A model generated the notes under the pieces. The model did no database searches, was not told where the DNA came from, and was given only the letters and a program-made list of their open reading frames with translations. Both the position numbers and the translations under genes were made by a program. Positions 6,959 through 15,046 of a stretch of 43,195 bases of DNA are shown in pieces (positions within the stretch are counted from its first letter, which is position 1; each line of letters opens with the position of its first letter). Source of the stretch: Myxococcales bacterium (lineage in GTDB: Bacteria; Myxococcota_A; UBA796; GCA-2862545); NCBI GenBank assembly GCA_019634415.1, contig JAHQVJ010000223.1:1-43195 (forward strand), in the 5' to 3' direction.

Positions 6959-7987
6959 ATGCGACTCCTCACGACTTGCTGCTCCGCCCTCGCACTGAGT
7001 GGATGCACACTCACCGTGGAAGGGCTGCACACCCACACACACCCATCCACCACCGCAAGCCAACCTCCGACCCAGGTGAGCACGAGCCCCGTCGACTCCG
7101 GGTTGTTCATCGAGGGGACCGAGACCGAGACCGAGACCAAGACCGTGGAGGAGCCCTGCGGAGTCACGGCAGCCGACTTCTCGGCCGACAACTGGGTACT
7201 GACCCTTCCCGTGGATGCCGACGGAGCACTGACGGGCACAGCTCGGGAGGTGTACCCCCCAGAGCTGGCGAGCCACGACGACGAGTGGTTCTACGAAGAC
7301 ACCGAGCAGATCGACGAGCAGGCCTGCGCGACGCTCCATCTGTCGTGCCCGGACGGCGGAGCCACCAGGCCTGGAGAGTCACGAGCGCAGACCGCACTCG
7401 TCCACCAGAGGGCTTTCGATTGGGATGCTGCGACCGAGATGACGCTCGTCTTCTCGACCCCACCCGTGGAAGGCACGGAAGGCGAGAAGGTGAACCTGGC
7501 CATCCTCGATCCCACCGAGGGCCGGCCAGAGCTCAAGATCGTGTACACAGCCCAGCGACGACTGCTGCGGATTCTGTACGTGCCCCGTGTCGGCGACGAG
7601 CATGATGCAGTCGGCATCCTGCTCGACGAGGACGTCGCAGAGGGGGATCCGATCCCGATGCGCATCCGACGTTCTCCCAGCGAGCTGCAGGTCTTCCTGC
7701 TGGACAACGTCGACGGAGCGGAGCCCGACTGGTCGAGCAACGATGCGGACAACACGCTGAGCAGCGATGCCCCGAAGGGCTCCCCCACGGACTTCCTCCG
7801 GACGAACAGCGCCCCCTACGCTTGGGCTGTCGGAAACTACTACCAGGTGGTGGAACCCGTCCTCGGAAAGGACGGAAAGCCACTGCAGACTCCCGAGGGC
7901 GAGCTCGTGTTCGACGGCGATCCCAGGATGGAGCTCGTCCTCCACGAGGGCACCTGGTCGGCGCCCGCCGACGTCACCGCACGCTGA
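6959..7987 (+). CDS. Degenerate PL7 alginate-lyase-like lipoprotein
   Basis: This 342-aa lipoprotein (lipobox LSGC, Cys 16) has a Thr/Glu-rich linker and a domain that aligns end to end with the PL7 protein at 8002-8967 (NWVLTLPVDADGALTG, FDWDAATEM, RRLLRILYVPR, VGNYYQ). The catalytic motifs are damaged. The RTELR equivalent reads QTALV (144-148), QIH is replaced by AIL, and YYWKAGNYYQ by YAWAVGNYYQ. Loss of the catalytic Gln, His and Arg predicts no lyase activity, so it may have been kept as a polysaccharide-binding protein. GGAGAG lies just upstream of ATG 6959. Confidence 0.82.
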   Translation: MRLLTTCCSALALSGCTLTVEGLHTHTHPSTTASQPPTQVSTSPVDSGLFIEGTETETETKTVEEPCGVTAADFSADNWVLTLPVDADGALTGTAREVYPPELASHDDEWFYEDTEQIDEQACATLHLSCPDGGATRPGESRAQTALVHQRAFDWDAATEMTLVFSTPPVEGTEGEKVNLAILDPTEGRPELKIVYTAQRRLLRILYVPRVGDEHDAVGILLDEDVAEGDPIPMRIRRSPSELQVFLLDNVDGAEPDWSSNDADNTLSSDAPKGSPTDFLRTNSAPYAWAVGNYYQVVEPVLGKDGKPLQTPEGELVFDGDPRMELVLHEGTWSAPADVTAR

Positions 7988-8001
7988 GACTGGAGTCCAA
8001 C

Positions 8002-8967
8002 ATGATCCGACGACTCTTGGTGTGCTCGTATGTCGGGTGCACAGCGTGCAACATCGTCTTGGTGGTGGACAACGCCGAGGTACTCCCGCAGCCGGGGGCC
8101 CCAGAGCCCACGGAGACTGTTCAGACCGTGGAGACGCTGCCCCCTACACCATGCGGCATCACTCCTCGGACCTACTCGGACGGAGGCTGGAAGATCACCC
8201 TTCCCGTGAACGCCGACGGCGCGCTGACTGGAGACGCCCACGAGGTGTTCCCGCCAGCGCTGGGCTCCTACGCCGGGGAGTGGCTAGTTCTGAACGACAC
8301 TTCTGGGACCGATGCGTGCCCCGACCTGTACTTCGTCTGCCCAGCCGGCGGTGCGACGACCCCCAACGCACGCTTCGCCCGAACCGAGCTTCGGCACCTG
8401 ACCGACTACCCGTGGGACGCGGCCACCGAGATGAAGGTCGTGTTCTCGGTGCAGCCGCCAGCGGGGACCTACGACGAGGACGTCGTGGTGCTCCAAATCC
8501 ACGCCGTAGACGAACGACCCGAGTTCAAGGTGGTGTGGACCACGGGCAGGCGGTTGCTCCGTATTCTGTACACGCCGCGCGAGGGCGTCGACGACGATGC
8601 TGTGGGAGTGCTTCTCAGTCACACGGTGCAGGACGGAGACGAAGTTCCCATCCGCATCCGGCGGACTGCAGACGAGCTACAGGCGTTCCTGGGCGACAAC
8701 GTCGACGGCGACGTCCCAGACTGGTCCAGCGACGACGACGACAACCGTTCTCCGAAGGGTACTCCCAGCGACTTCGCACGCTTCCTCGGCGACAGCGACT
8801 ACTACTGGAAGGCGGGTAACTACTACCAAGTCAGCGCTCCAGTGCTCGGAGCCGACGGCGAGCCACTCACCACGGAAGAGGGAGACCTCGTCTTCGACGG
8901 GGAGCCAGCTCTGACCATCGCTCATCACGAGGGCAGCTGGGCGAGTCCGCGGGAGCTCGTCCAGTAG
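8002..8967 (+). CDS. PL7-family alginate lyase, lipoprotein
   Basis: This 321-aa protein starts at ATG 8002, which has CTGGAG upstream; the longer frame is a shadow. A short hydrophobic N-terminus with cysteines (SYVGC or CTAC) suggests a lipoprotein. The three polysaccharide lyase family 7 signatures are present: RTELR (127-131), QIH (165-167) and YYWKAGNYYQ (267-276). PL7 enzymes cleave alginate or related polyuronates by beta-elimination, with His and Tyr in these motifs as acid/base. It is the intact twin of the preceding gene, 14 bases away, and the last gene of the block before a hairpin terminator. Surface attachment would let the cell degrade brown-algal or biofilm alginate. Confidence 0.88.
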   Translation: MIRRLLVCSYVGCTACNIVLVVDNAEVLPQPGAPEPTETVQTVETLPPTPCGITPRTYSDGGWKITLPVNADGALTGDAHEVFPPALGSYAGEWLVLNDTSGTDACPDLYFVCPAGGATTPNARFARTELRHLTDYPWDAATEMKVVFSVQPPAGTYDEDVVVLQIHAVDERPEFKVVWTTGRRLLRILYTPREGVDDDAVGVLLSHTVQDGDEVPIRIRRTADELQAFLGDNVDGDVPDWSSDDDDNRSPKGTPSDFARFLGDSDYYWKAGNYYQVSAPVLGADGEPLTTEEGDLVFDGEPALTIAHHEGSWASPRELVQ

Positions 8968-8988
8968 GTGTTCGCTCGCAGCTGACCA

Positions 8989-9009
8989 GCCGCGAACGCA
9001 GTTCGCGGC
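8989..9009. terminator. Bidirectional hairpin terminator
   Basis: GCCGCGAAC and GTTCGCGGC form a perfect 9-bp stem with a GCA loop between the convergent ends of the PL7 gene (8967) and the STAND regulator (9048). It lacks a clear T-tract, so the call rests on position and stem strength. Confidence 0.55.
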
Positions 9010-9047
9010 CAATCCGTACAGTGGCGGCGGAGCCGGCACGAGTCTGA

Positions 9048-11783
9048 TCAGCTGGAGTCCGCCCGATGGATGACCACCTTGGGCGCGATCCGATACCCAC
9101 CATCGACGCTCTCCAGTACCCGCTCCAGCCCCTCCCTCCGGAGCGTCGACAGCACGACCCACAGTCGATTCTCCAGAGACGACCTGGCCGCCTTGTCCCC
9201 AGGCCACGTGACCTCCAGGAGGTGCTGGGTGGGGACGGCTTGCCCAGGCCGCTCCTCCGCCGCCTCCACCAAGGCAGCCAGGACCCGACGAGGGATCGAC
9301 CGTCGCTGCAGCTTGAGGACCTCATGAGTTCCCAGCTGCATCCAGGCACAGTCAGGTCCCACGCGAAGGGTCATTTGATCCACACGCTTCGCAGCCAGGG
9401 CAGATGCCAACAACGTCGCTGCAAATCGAGTCTCGATGTAGGGAGTCTGCCCCTCGTCGCGCGACTGGAATCGCTGCAAGGCGACCTCCGACGCGACGCG
9501 CTCCCCGCGCAGCGAGACCACCGAGACCGCGTGCGACAGCAGCTCGAGGGTGAGGAGGTTCCGGCGCCCATTCCATCGGTTCACGCCCCGCCACGCGTGC
9601 TCCAGATCCTGCTCTGCCCCGTCGAGATCGCCGCCCTGGGCGCGCGCCAGGGCGCGACACCCGAGGGTCAGCGCAATCTCGCTCTGCCGAATCCCCGCCT
9701 CCCGAAAGACCTCGATGGCGCTGCCGAGACGCCACAGGGCCTCCGCGTGCGCCCCGGTCATCAACTCGAGAACCCCGTACAAGCACTGGTTCACGGCGAC
9801 CGCCAGCTTGTGGCGAGCCACGTCGTGCTGCGACGGACCCACACCGAGGAGTTCCCTGGCCTCGTCGAGGCGTCCCTCCAACAGGGCGAGCATCACCCTT
9901 GCGCGCTGCACTCCGGTGAACGGAAAACAGCGATCCGCTCGACGCCGCGAGACTTCGACGAGGCGCTCCAGCGTCTCGTGGGCCTCCGGGAGGCGGTCCG
10001 CGGCGACCTCGTACTCGATCCTGTTGTTCAACGACAGGCACAGCATGTAGTCGTTCGACGTGTCGGTAGCTCGCTGGATGACCCACGTGCTCCGCTGGAG
10101 CGCCTCGTCCATCTGCCCGCTGACGAACAGCAAGGTCGAATAGACATGCAGGACGCGCAGGTGCCACACTGTGTAGTTCGGGTCGACCGCCGAGCGAGCA
10201 TGGCGACAGGCGTCGAGGGCTTCCTCGATGGAGCTGTACCTCAACGCCCACTCGACGGATGCGCTGGCACAGCGGGCACGTACCGCCGGCGCCACGTCGC
10301 CAGACAACAGCTGCATCAGACGATCGAAGACGACCTGTGCGCGCGCCCTGTGGTTGCGCTGGAGATCTCGCTGGAACTCACAGTAGGCAATCTCTGCAGC
10401 TAGATCGTGGTCCCCTCGCGCGACGGCCGCGTCGACGGCCCACGACAGGCTGTCGGGCAGATTACGGCTGGAGCTCATCCCCATGAGCGCGTACATCCGA
10501 GCACGACACAGGCGCGCCTTGGCGTAGTGATCCTCGGAACCGAGCATCTCTTCCGCTTGATCCAGCAGGGCCAGGACGCGCGCTGCCGGCCCGAACCGAT
10601 CGAGCAGGATCGTCAGTGCCATCGCCGCGTCCACCCGGAGGCAGGGCGCTTCGAGGTCAAGCGTGACCACGTGAGCTACGTTGTCCGCCTCCTGAAGCAG
10701 GGCCTCGTCTGGGTCGCCGATGGTGGCTGCGGCGAACCCGGCGGACGTGGTGAGCGGGCGCACGAGGTCCACGTAGAACGCGGCGTAGCGCACGTGCAGC
10801 TCGCGCAGGGAGTGGTCGTCCAGGAACCGCTGGGCAAAGCTGCGAACGGCTTCGAGCAGGCGGAATCGATGCCCCGTGCGCACGAGCATTCCCTGCAAGA
10901 CGAGGGAGTGGATCACGTCGAGCACGGCCACTTGGTGTGAGCCGAGATCCAACACGCCCTCGGCGGCCTCCAAGGTGAAGTCTGGGCGAAACAGCGTGCA
11001 CTGGGCCAGCACGGACCGTTCGACCTCGTCCAGCAGCTCCCACGAGCAACTCAGGGTGGCCTCGAGGGACGTGGTCCGATCATCGTCGGCACCATGCAGC
11101 CTGAGCAGATCGAATCGGTTGTCCAGACGTCGGAGCAAGGCGGCAGGCGACAACACCTGAAGCCGACGTGCCGCCAACTCGATCGCCAGCGGGATCCCAT
11201 CCAGCCGCTGCGCCAGCTGCGCCAGCGCATCGCGGTGCAGCCCCACGTCGAAATCGAGCTGCTGTGCCCGCGTACGCTCCAACAGCAGCTCCCGTCCCGA
11301 CTCCTCGCTCAGGGGGGCCAGCACGATGAGCTGCTCCTCGACGAGGCCGAGTGGCACGCGAGAGGTGACCACGAAGCACACGCTGGGCGCTGCCTCGATC
11401 CAAGGCCCGAGGATTTCCTTCGCTCGATCCGCGACGAACTCGAAGGCATCGAGCGCGACGACCTGGACGGGATGCTGCTCGAGGCTAGACCCCACGCTCT
11501 GGATGGACTCGGAGCTCCCGAGAGACGGGATGACACGGGCCAGCGCAGTCAGAACCTCCGATGGATGCCGCGCTTGGCCCACCGAGACGAACGCGATGCG
11601 TCTATCCGTGGATGCGAGCAACTCGCGAAGTAGCCGTGTCTTGCCCATCCCACCGAGACCGGCGATGGTGAGGAGTCGAGCATCTTCGTGCAGCGCATCC
11701 CTTAGCCTCCGAAGCTCGACGTCTCGTCCGATCAGTCGGTTCGCCAGTGGATAGCACGAGAGTGCCCCTGAATGCTCCATCAT
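9048..11783 (-). CDS. AfsR-like STAND ATPase with C-terminal winged helix
   Basis: This 911-aa regulator has an NB-ARC-type ATPase at the N-terminus: Walker A GLGGMGKT (42-49), Walker-B-like VVALDAFEF (108-116), a sensor stretch FVVTSRVPLGL, and GIPLAIELAARRL. A long alpha-helical tetratricopeptide-like region follows (about 370-780). The C-terminal 100 residues (LGTHEVLKLQRRSIPRRVLA through SSLENRLWVVLSTLR to VDGGYRIAP) look like an OmpR/SARP winged helix. In most AfsR/SARP proteins the DNA-binding domain is N-terminal, so the order is reversed. It lies next to the kinase/PL7 block, which carries OmpR-style direct repeats. The start is ATG 11783, with a second ATG directly after. Confidence 0.87.
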   Translation of the reverse strand: MMEHSGALSCYPLANRLIGRDVELRRLRDALHEDARLLTIAGLGGMGKTRLLRELLASTDRRIAFVSVGQARHPSEVLTALARVIPSLGSSESIQSVGSSLEQHPVQVVALDAFEFVADRAKEILGPWIEAAPSVCFVVTSRVPLGLVEEQLIVLAPLSEESGRELLLERTRAQQLDFDVGLHRDALAQLAQRLDGIPLAIELAARRLQVLSPAALLRRLDNRFDLLRLHGADDDRTTSLEATLSCSWELLDEVERSVLAQCTLFRPDFTLEAAEGVLDLGSHQVAVLDVIHSLVLQGMLVRTGHRFRLLEAVRSFAQRFLDDHSLRELHVRYAAFYVDLVRPLTTSAGFAAATIGDPDEALLQEADNVAHVVTLDLEAPCLRVDAAMALTILLDRFGPAARVLALLDQAEEMLGSEDHYAKARLCRARMYALMGMSSSRNLPDSLSWAVDAAVARGDHDLAAEIAYCEFQRDLQRNHRARAQVVFDRLMQLLSGDVAPAVRARCASASVEWALRYSSIEEALDACRHARSAVDPNYTVWHLRVLHVYSTLLFVSGQMDEALQRSTWVIQRATDTSNDYMLCLSLNNRIEYEVAADRLPEAHETLERLVEVSRRRADRCFPFTGVQRARVMLALLEGRLDEARELLGVGPSQHDVARHKLAVAVNQCLYGVLELMTGAHAEALWRLGSAIEVFREAGIRQSEIALTLGCRALARAQGGDLDGAEQDLEHAWRGVNRWNGRRNLLTLELLSHAVSVVSLRGERVASEVALQRFQSRDEGQTPYIETRFAATLLASALAAKRVDQMTLRVGPDCAWMQLGTHEVLKLQRRSIPRRVLAALVEAAEERPGQAVPTQHLLEVTWPGDKAARSSLENRLWVVLSTLRREGLERVLESVDGGYRIAPKVVIHRADSS

Positions 11784-11910
11784 CCCCTCTGCATCGAGCC
11801 GGCATCGGAACGCGTAAGTCTACCAAAGAGGCCGACGCCACCCTGTGCAAATGCGCAACATCGTGGACACGTGACAAGATAGGCTCTTCAGATGCCAGTT
11901 CCTGTTCCGG

Positions 11911-13026
11911 ATGGAGGGCGAAGCGCCGGTGAGGATGGTCACCCAGAGCTGGTTGGCCCTGTATGCGGTGGATGGCCTGCTGCTGGCCTGGGTTGGACTC
12001 GCTCCCGCATCCTCCGTCAGCGTCCTCCTCCTGGGTCTTGCCGGCCTCGGAATGGCCTTGCTGGCAGTCGCGACCCCGCGCGTACCCGCACGCGTCGTCG
12101 GACCCACCCTCGCCGTCGTGGTGTGGCGCCTGCTCGGCGCGATGCCGCTGTCGGCATATACCTGGGGTACGCCCTGGTTCTCGCGCAGCGACGGCCTGGT
12201 CCAGCTCACCGTGGGCGCCCTCGCCGTGGCGGCCTGGATCCGGCTCGGCGACACCCAGGATCGACCCTCCTTCGACTGGCGACGCAGCCTCGGGCGCCTC
12301 GGCGTGGGACTGCTCGGCGGCACAGTGGCACTGGTGGCGTACGTGTGGACGTCGTGGACGGTGGGCATGCACCTCCTGACGCGGGGCTACGTGGGGGCGA
12401 ACGGCAGCGGCATCACCGTGGCGGAGCGCACCTTCGAGCGCAGCGGCACCAGCGTTCACCTGGTGGGGATGATCCACGTCGGCGAGGCAAGCGCCTACGC
12501 CGCCATCCACGAGGGCTTCTGCGCACTCGAGGACGCCGTGGTGCTGACGGAGGCCACGCCGGGCCAGCCGGCGTCGACGAATCCCTACGGCTCCGTCGCC
12601 GACGCGCTGGGGCTGGCCAAGCAGCCCGACGTGCCCGACTGTGGACCGAAGGTGGTCCCCGCCGACATCTACGCCGAGGCCCTGTCGGAGCGCACCAACG
12701 CCCACGTCGACGCGGCCCTCGATGCGCTCGACGGTGAGGCAGGCGCATGGTCCGCGCTGTCTGGGACCCCGGATCCGGAGCTGTTCCGCGAGGTCGTGGA
12801 CCTGCGCAACGAGGGGCTGCTGCACGTGCTCCGGGAGCACCAAGACGACTTCCGCCACGTGGTGATCCCATGGGGCGCGGCGCACCTGCCGGGCGTCGAG
12901 GCTCACCTGCTCGCCGAGGGGTGGGAGCTCACCGGCGAGCAACACACGGTGCTGATTCGCTACGCCACAGTGCTCATGGGTGCTCCCACGGTCAACGGAC
13001 CAGGAGCCAGTACCGCCGATCCGTGA
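11911..13026 (+). CDS. Membrane TraB/TIKI-like (GumN-type) protein
   Basis: The N-terminal half has about five hydrophobic segments (about residues 9-165). The C-terminal half has the TraB/TIKI features GTSVHLVGMIHVGEASAY, a following Glu (VVLTEATP) and HVVIPWGAAHLPGVEAHLLA. In this family the GxxH and GAxHxxG motifs form a putative metal-dependent peptidase site. The start is uncertain between ATG 11911 and ATG 11935; GGTGAGG abuts the latter, and MVTQSWLALYAVDG would begin the first helix directly. The 3' end overlaps the convergent gene at 12992 by 35 bases. Substrate unknown. Confidence 0.8.
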   Translation: MEGEAPVRMVTQSWLALYAVDGLLLAWVGLAPASSVSVLLLGLAGLGMALLAVATPRVPARVVGPTLAVVVWRLLGAMPLSAYTWGTPWFSRSDGLVQLTVGALAVAAWIRLGDTQDRPSFDWRRSLGRLGVGLLGGTVALVAYVWTSWTVGMHLLTRGYVGANGSGITVAERTFERSGTSVHLVGMIHVGEASAYAAIHEGFCALEDAVVLTEATPGQPASTNPYGSVADALGLAKQPDVPDCGPKVVPADIYAEALSERTNAHVDAALDALDGEAGAWSALSGTPDPELFREVVDLRNEGLLHVLREHQDDFRHVVIPWGAAHLPGVEAHLLAEGWELTGEQHTVLIRYATVLMGAPTVNGPGASTADP

Positions 13027-13774
13027 CGTCCGAGACGCTCTGCCCGTCCACTCGGATCTGCAGCCTGCGGCACGGCACCACGCTGACGTCGACGTGGCGT
13101 GGTCGATTGGACACCGCCCCCCCGTAGGCATGGACCGGATCGAGACAACCCACCTCGAGGACGTGCCCCACGTCGTCGGGCCCATCCCAGTCCAGCTCCA
13201 CCGTGCCGGGGCTGTCGTGGGCATCGAGCTGACCGGTGACATAGTCGGTGTCGAGCCCACCCACCGACACCCCGCAGAACATGGCGGGTGCCACGAGCGG
13301 ATCGATGTTCAGCCCGTCCTGCTCCACGTGCCCCGACACCGTGGACGTGGCGAGCGTCACGCCACGCGGCCCGCGAGCGGTCCGAACCCAGACCACGAGC
13401 TCCACCGCCGAGCCCTCGCACGCCCAACCGAGCGGCCTGGGAATGTCGACCACCACGGGCTCCTGCACATCGACGAGGGGAACCTCGTGCTCGTAGGCGA
13501 CGTCGTCGAGGGTCCCCGCCAGGTTCAGCACGCCGTCCGCGAGCAGCGAGGACGGGTCGTGGACCACCACCGAGACGCGAAGCGCCGACATCCTGGGGAG
13601 GACCTGCACGTCCAGTCCGGCGGCTGCCCCGGGCAGCACCTCCGCTACGACGTCGAGGCCATCGAGCTCCGTGGGTACTCCACCGTCCATGGAGCCGCTG
13701 TCCACGGTCTCGAAGGACGGAGGCGCTGCGATGTAGGTGCAGCCGACCGACAGCGCGAGCAAGGCCCTCAGCAC
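12992..13774 (-). CDS. Lipoprotein of unknown function
   Basis: This 260-aa protein has a short lipoprotein signal (MLRALLALSVGC), a Ser/Gly/Asp-rich linker and a beta-rich mature part with several cysteines and no family I can name. Its start overlaps the end of the upstream gene by seven bases, so it probably shares an operon with the metal-binding lipoprotein at 13768-14967. Confidence 0.7.
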   Translation of the reverse strand: MLRALLALSVGCTYIAAPPSFETVDSGSMDGGVPTELDGLDVVAEVLPGAAAGLDVQVLPRMSALRVSVVVHDPSSLLADGVLNLAGTLDDVAYEHEVPLVDVQEPVVVDIPRPLGWACEGSAVELVVWVRTARGPRGVTLATSTVSGHVEQDGLNIDPLVAPAMFCGVSVGGLDTDYVTGQLDAHDSPGTVELDWDGPDDVGHVLEVGCLDPVHAYGGAVSNRPRHVDVSVVPCRRLQIRVDGQSVSDVTDRRYWLLVR

Positions 13775-14967
13775 GCCGGATCACCGATGCAGTCCACGTC
13801 GGCGCAGTCCACGTCTCCATCGTGGTCGAGGTCCCGCCCATCGGCGCAGTCCCCCTCCGACGCCTCGAGCTCGGCCACGTTGAGCACGAAGTCACCGTCC
13901 TCGTTCGAGAACCCATCCACGCTCAAGACGATGGACTCTCCCTCGGCCAGGGTGTGGACGAGCTGGGAGCGCAAGCCGACCCAGTCGTCGTTGCAGCGAA
14001 TCTGCGCGGCGTCACAAGAATCCAGGATGGACAGCGTGGTGTCGAAGTCCGAGCCCACGGTGTCGAACACGAAGGTCCCCGCCTGAGGCGCCGTGTACTC
14101 GAGCTGCACGTCGGGGGCGAGGAAGAAGCCGGCGCCGAACTTCTTGACGTAGTGGAGCAGACAGTCCGGCAGGACGTCGTTCGCCTCACCCCTCGTGTCT
14201 CCGGTGAGCGTCTCCGGCAGCAACCCATCGGCCTGATCCTCGAGGCAGCTGCACAGGTCCAAAGCCACGCAGTCCGGATCGGCACAGTCCACGAGGCCGT
14301 CCAGATCTTCGTCGACGTCGCTGTCGCACAGCTCGGGCTGCGGCTCGGCGCAGCTCTCGGCGCAGTCGTCGTCGGCACAATCCACGAGGCCGTCGAAGTC
14401 CCCGTCGAAGCCATCGGCACAGTCCACCTCGGCGGGCAACACGGCATACGCGCCCACCTGGAAGGGTCCGACGCCACCGTCCACCACGACCAAGGTGCTC
14501 TCTCCCTCCACCAGATCGAGCGCCACGTGTCCGCCTTGCCCAGCTCCGAGCTGCAGGCAGTCCCCTTCCGCTCCACCGCAGCCATTGCGGGTGTAGAGCA
14601 CGGCATCGGAGGTGGTCGAGCCCTCGTCGAGCAGGAACGCGAACCGACCCTCGAACGGAGCCGAGAAATACAGCACCACGTCGTCTGCCTCATCCCCACC
14701 GCAACTGCCCGCGTCGTCGTCCCCAGCACCCTCCGTCGTCCGAGAGACGACGACGGGAACCCCGTCGCCGAAGTCTCCTTCCACGCAGTCGGGCACGGCC
14801 GGATCGGGCCGAGCCACCGCCGTGTCCGCCGTCGCACCGGTCTGTGCCAGGGGAGTGCCGTACAGGGTGAGCAGCTCCGCAGTCAGGGTGTCGCTCTCGG
14901 CCAGCACGTCGAGACCCGAGCAGGCCACGAGCGTCGTGCAGTAGAGCGTGACCCACAGAGCTCTCAT
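13768..14967 (-). CDS. Lipoprotein with Asp/Cys metal-binding repeats
   Basis: I place the start at ATG 14967 (MRALWVTLYCTTLVACSG, lipobox LVAC); the frame opens at ATG 15000. The product is about 399 aa. It has two domains resembling bacterial pre-peptidase C-terminal beta sandwiches (FSAPFEGRFAFLLDEG and YTAPQAGTFVFDTVGSDFDT), each followed by Asp/Cys-rich repeats (DCADGFDGDFDGLVDCADDD, VDEDLDGLVDCADPDC, DLDHDGDVDCADVDC). These resemble the calcium- or copper-binding MopE repeats common in Myxococcota surface proteins. It is likely exposed on the outer membrane. Confidence 0.8.
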   Translation of the reverse strand: MRALWVTLYCTTLVACSGLDVLAESDTLTAELLTLYGTPLAQTGATADTAVARPDPAVPDCVEGDFGDGVPVVVSRTTEGAGDDDAGSCGGDEADDVVLYFSAPFEGRFAFLLDEGSTTSDAVLYTRNGCGGAEGDCLQLGAGQGGHVALDLVEGESTLVVVDGGVGPFQVGAYAVLPAEVDCADGFDGDFDGLVDCADDDCAESCAEPQPELCDSDVDEDLDGLVDCADPDCVALDLCSCLEDQADGLLPETLTGDTRGEANDVLPDCLLHYVKKFGAGFFLAPDVQLEYTAPQAGTFVFDTVGSDFDTTLSILDSCDAAQIRCNDDWVGLRSQLVHTLAEGESIVLSVDGFSNEDGDFVLNVAELEASEGDCADGRDLDHDGDVDCADVDCIGDPAC

Positions 14968-15046
14968 GCCTCGGCGACTCCCCGACAGATCTGGGAGCAT
15001 ACCGACGGCACGACTCCAGCGGACCTTACTCCGCCTGATTTCGTGC

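Noticed and set aside
9066..10403. A 445-aa plus-strand open frame inside the STAND gene
   Set aside because: It is antisense to the clear STAND protein and has no ribosome site or motif.
11602..13260. A 552-aa minus-strand open frame
   Set aside because: It lies antisense to the TraB-like gene and has His/Arg/Gly-rich composition with no domain.
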